The position numbers and the translations under genes are program-made. DNA of 56,690 nt, taken from contig JAUIJB010000015.1 in the NCBI GenBank assembly GCA_030430455.1, positions 1 to 56,690 of the forward strand. Direction: 5' to 3'. The notes beneath the pieces were generated by a model. That model searched no databases. It was given only the letters and a program-made list of their open reading frames with translations, and was not told where the DNA came from. This stretch comes from Verrucomicrobiia bacterium (GTDB lineage: Bacteria; Verrucomicrobiota; Verrucomicrobiia; Verrucomicrobiales; Akkermansiaceae). This document shows positions 55,064-56,690 of the stretch, in pieces (the first letter of the stretch is position 1; every line of letters begins with the position of its first letter).

Positions 55064-55118
55064 GGGTCCGTCCGCCCGCTCTTCCCGGAGCGAAACCAGC
55101 CTGGCGGTCAGCCTTCAA

Positions 55119-55223
55119 GGAATCCCGCCCAACCACCCGGGAATCCCGCCCAACCACCCGGGAATCCCGCCCAACCACCCGGGAATCCCACCCAACCACC
55201 CGGGAATTCCACCCAGCCACCCG
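55119..55223. repeat. 21-bp tandem array, five units
   Basis: Five adjacent copies of a 21-bp unit containing AATCCCGCCCAACCACCC; the last two have one to four substitutions. The period of 21 keeps frame and would encode GIPPNHP heptapeptides, but the frame (55059-55460) does not look like a gene and overlaps the fkbH start out of frame. Not CRISPR, since there are no spacers. Confidence 0.9.
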
Positions 55224-55273
55224 GGGGGATACCGCCCCCGGAAGGCACTTCACCCACCTGTTCCCCTCCCACC

Positions 55274-56690
55274 ATGTCCCGTTCCAATCCGGCCGTCTGC
55301 GTGGCGGCTTCGTTCACGTCCGAACCGCTCGAGACCGTCCTCAAGTCCTGGCTCCGCGCCTTTGGCTCGAACTGCGAGATCGAGTTCGCGCCGTTCCGCC
55401 AGGTGCTCCAGCAGCTGCTGGATCCCGCCAGCCTGCTGTCGCGCAACGACGGCGGCCTGAATGTCGTGCTGGTCCGCGGCACCGACTTCGGCGTCGACTC
55501 CGTCGCCCGCGCCCGCTCGGCCTCGCGCGAGGTCGCCGCGGCGCTGGCCGAGTCGGCTTCGCGCGACGCCGTCCAGACCCTGGTGCTGGCCTGCCCGGTG
55601 GACGGCGGCGGCGAGGCCGAGGAGGTCTTCGCCGCGGACCTCGCCGAGCAGCTCGAGGGCGAGCCCGGCGTCGAGTTCTTCGGCTCGGCCCGCCTGCTCG
55701 AGCTCTACCCGGTCGACGAGCCCTTCGACGCCGAGACGGAGCAGTCCGCCGGGGTGCCCTACTCGCCGGCGATGTTCGCCGCGCTGGCCACCGTGCTGGC
55801 GCGCAGCCTGACCGCGCTACGCCGCAAGCCGTACAAGGTGATCGCGGTCGACGCCGACAACACCCTGTGGTCGGGGGTCTGCGCCGAGGCCGGCCCGCGC
55901 GGGGTCGTCATCGACGAGGGGCGCCACGCCCTGCAGCGCTTCCTGATGGAGCGGCGCGACGAGGGCTACCTGCTCTGCCTGGTCTCGAAGAACACCGCCG
56001 ATGACGTCGAGGCGGTGTTCCGGGAGAACCCGGACATGCAGCTGCCGCGCGAGGCCTTCGTGGCGGCGCGGGTCAACTGGCGGCCGAAGTCGGAGAACCT
56101 CCTCGAGCTCGCCGCCGAGCTCAACCTCGGCGCCGACAGCTTCGTCTTCCTCGACGACAACCCCGCCGAGATCGCCGAGGTGGCGGCGAACACCCCGGCG
56201 GTGCTGCCGCTGCGGATTCCCGCCGAAAGCGCCGCGCTGCCGGACTTCCTGCAGCACCTGTGGATGCTCGACAAGGTGCGGGTGTCGGCCGACGACGCGC
56301 GCCGCGCCGACTTCTACCACGACGAGATGCGCCGCCGGGCGATGCGCGACTCGAGCGCGAGCTTCGCCGATTTCCTCGACGGCCTGCAGCTCGACGTGCG
56401 GATCACGGTGGCGGATGATGCCGACCTGCTGCGCGCCTGCCAGCTGAGCCAGCGAACCAACCAGTTCAACGCCAACCCGAACCCGCGCAGCGAGCCCGAG
56501 ATGATCGAGGCCTCGCGCGGGATGCAGGTCGACATGGTCCACGTCCGCGATCGCTTCGGCGACTACGGCACCGTCGGCCTGATGGTCTACCGCGAGGACG
56601 GCGGCCGCCTGTGGGTCGAGACCTTCCTGCTGAGTTGCCGGGCGCTCGGCAAGGGCGTCGAGCAGCGGATGATGCGCTACCTGGCCAAGC
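55274..56690 (+). CDS. FkbH-like HAD-family protein, truncated by window end
   Basis: 472 residues visible from ATG 55274 (MSRSNPAVCVAASFTSE). The frame is open at the right edge. A variable N-terminal domain (about 1-175) is followed by the HAD core: KVIAVDADNTLWSGVCAEAG, LCLVSKNTADDVEAVF, KSENLLELAAELNL and FVFLDDNPAE. A GNAT-like C-terminal region begins near residue 350 (QLDVRITVADDADLLRACQLSQRTNQFN). FkbH proteins load glyceryl units from 1,3-bisphosphoglycerate on to carrier proteins in polyketide pathways. Its promoter region is shared with the PPTase. Confidence 0.92.
   Translation, partial: MSRSNPAVCVAASFTSEPLETVLKSWLRAFGSNCEIEFAPFRQVLQQLLDPASLLSRNDGGLNVVLVRGTDFGVDSVARARSASREVAAALAESASRDAVQTLVLACPVDGGGEAEEVFAADLAEQLEGEPGVEFFGSARLLELYPVDEPFDAETEQSAGVPYSPAMFAALATVLARSLTALRRKPYKVIAVDADNTLWSGVCAEAGPRGVVIDEGRHALQRFLMERRDEGYLLCLVSKNTADDVEAVFRENPDMQLPREAFVAARVNWRPKSENLLELAAELNLGADSFVFLDDNPAEIAEVAANTPAVLPLRIPAESAALPDFLQHLWMLDKVRVSADDARRADFYHDEMRRRAMRDSSASFADFLDGLQLDVRITVADDADLLRACQLSQRTNQFNANPNPRSEPEMIEASRGMQVDMVHVRDRFGDYGTVGLMVYREDGGRLWVETFLLSCRALGKGVEQRMMRYLAK

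Noticed and set aside
55119..55223. Possible CRISPR array
   Set aside because: Units are directly adjacent with no spacers, and no cas genes are in the window.
55059..55460. 133-residue frame with GIPPNHP repeats
   Set aside because: Created by the 21-bp array and overlaps the clear FkbH-like gene in another frame.

Overview
The window is a high-GC, densely coded stretch of a Gram-negative bacterial chromosome. KDO and LPS-export genes (kdsA, an LptC/LptA-like protein, lptB), a TamA/TamB pair, a DUF1844 protein, scarce Shine-Dalgarno sequences and secreted proteins ending in Asp-rich motifs all fit Verrucomicrobiota. That placement is inference from gene content; no rRNA is present.

Layout. 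1-853: no gene, only repeated terminators and palindromic repeats. 854-8745 (minus): a three-gene module of a roughly 1,700-residue coiled-coil AAA ATPase (DUF3686 type, with one frameshift), a YqiK-like flotillin and a YqiJ-like membrane protein. 8909-14518: prmA, a class I aminotransferase and small membrane or unknown proteins. 14533-27150 (mainly minus): an envelope block with lptB, an LptC/LptA-like protein, kdsA, DUF1844, an M16 peptidase, an N-formylglutamate amidohydrolase-like protein, TamA and TamB. 27256-35599 (plus): a voltage-gated K+ channel with a zinc ribbon, a lipoprotein, an STAS/SpoIIE phosphatase pair, grpE-dnaJ-rsmE and a secreted CAP-domain protein. 35613-37031 (minus): purB. 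37109-43793: a sulfur island framed by two ArsR regulators, containing a rhodanese-DUF2892 protein, an MBL-fold/rhodanese persulfide dioxygenase, a DUF3365 haem lipoprotein, a TauE-type exporter, a DUF2202 ferritin-like protein and a CoA-disulfide reductase-rhodanese fusion. Together these could oxidise sulfane sulfur to sulfite and export it. 43794-44454: satellite-like heptamer arrays and interspersed repeats. 45534-45955: initiator tRNA with a GIY-YIG gene inserted beside it and a duplicated tRNA 3' half. 46099-48203: decaying genes (truncated Fic, frameshifted polyvalent-type kinase, DUF1801 with a nonsense codon). 48301-52508: a Tat-exported hydroxypyruvate isomerase-like protein, a secreted unknown and uvrB. 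52649-56690: a zinc-ribbon membrane protein, an Sfp-type phosphopantetheinyl transferase and the start of an FkbH-like gene that runs off the window, suggesting the edge of a polyketide/NRPS-type cluster.

The signals most worth a second look are the ATPase-flotillin-YqiJ module, the tRNA-fMet/GIY-YIG arrangement, the ArsR-framed sulfur island, and the 7-8 bp tandem arrays that fill many intergenic gaps.
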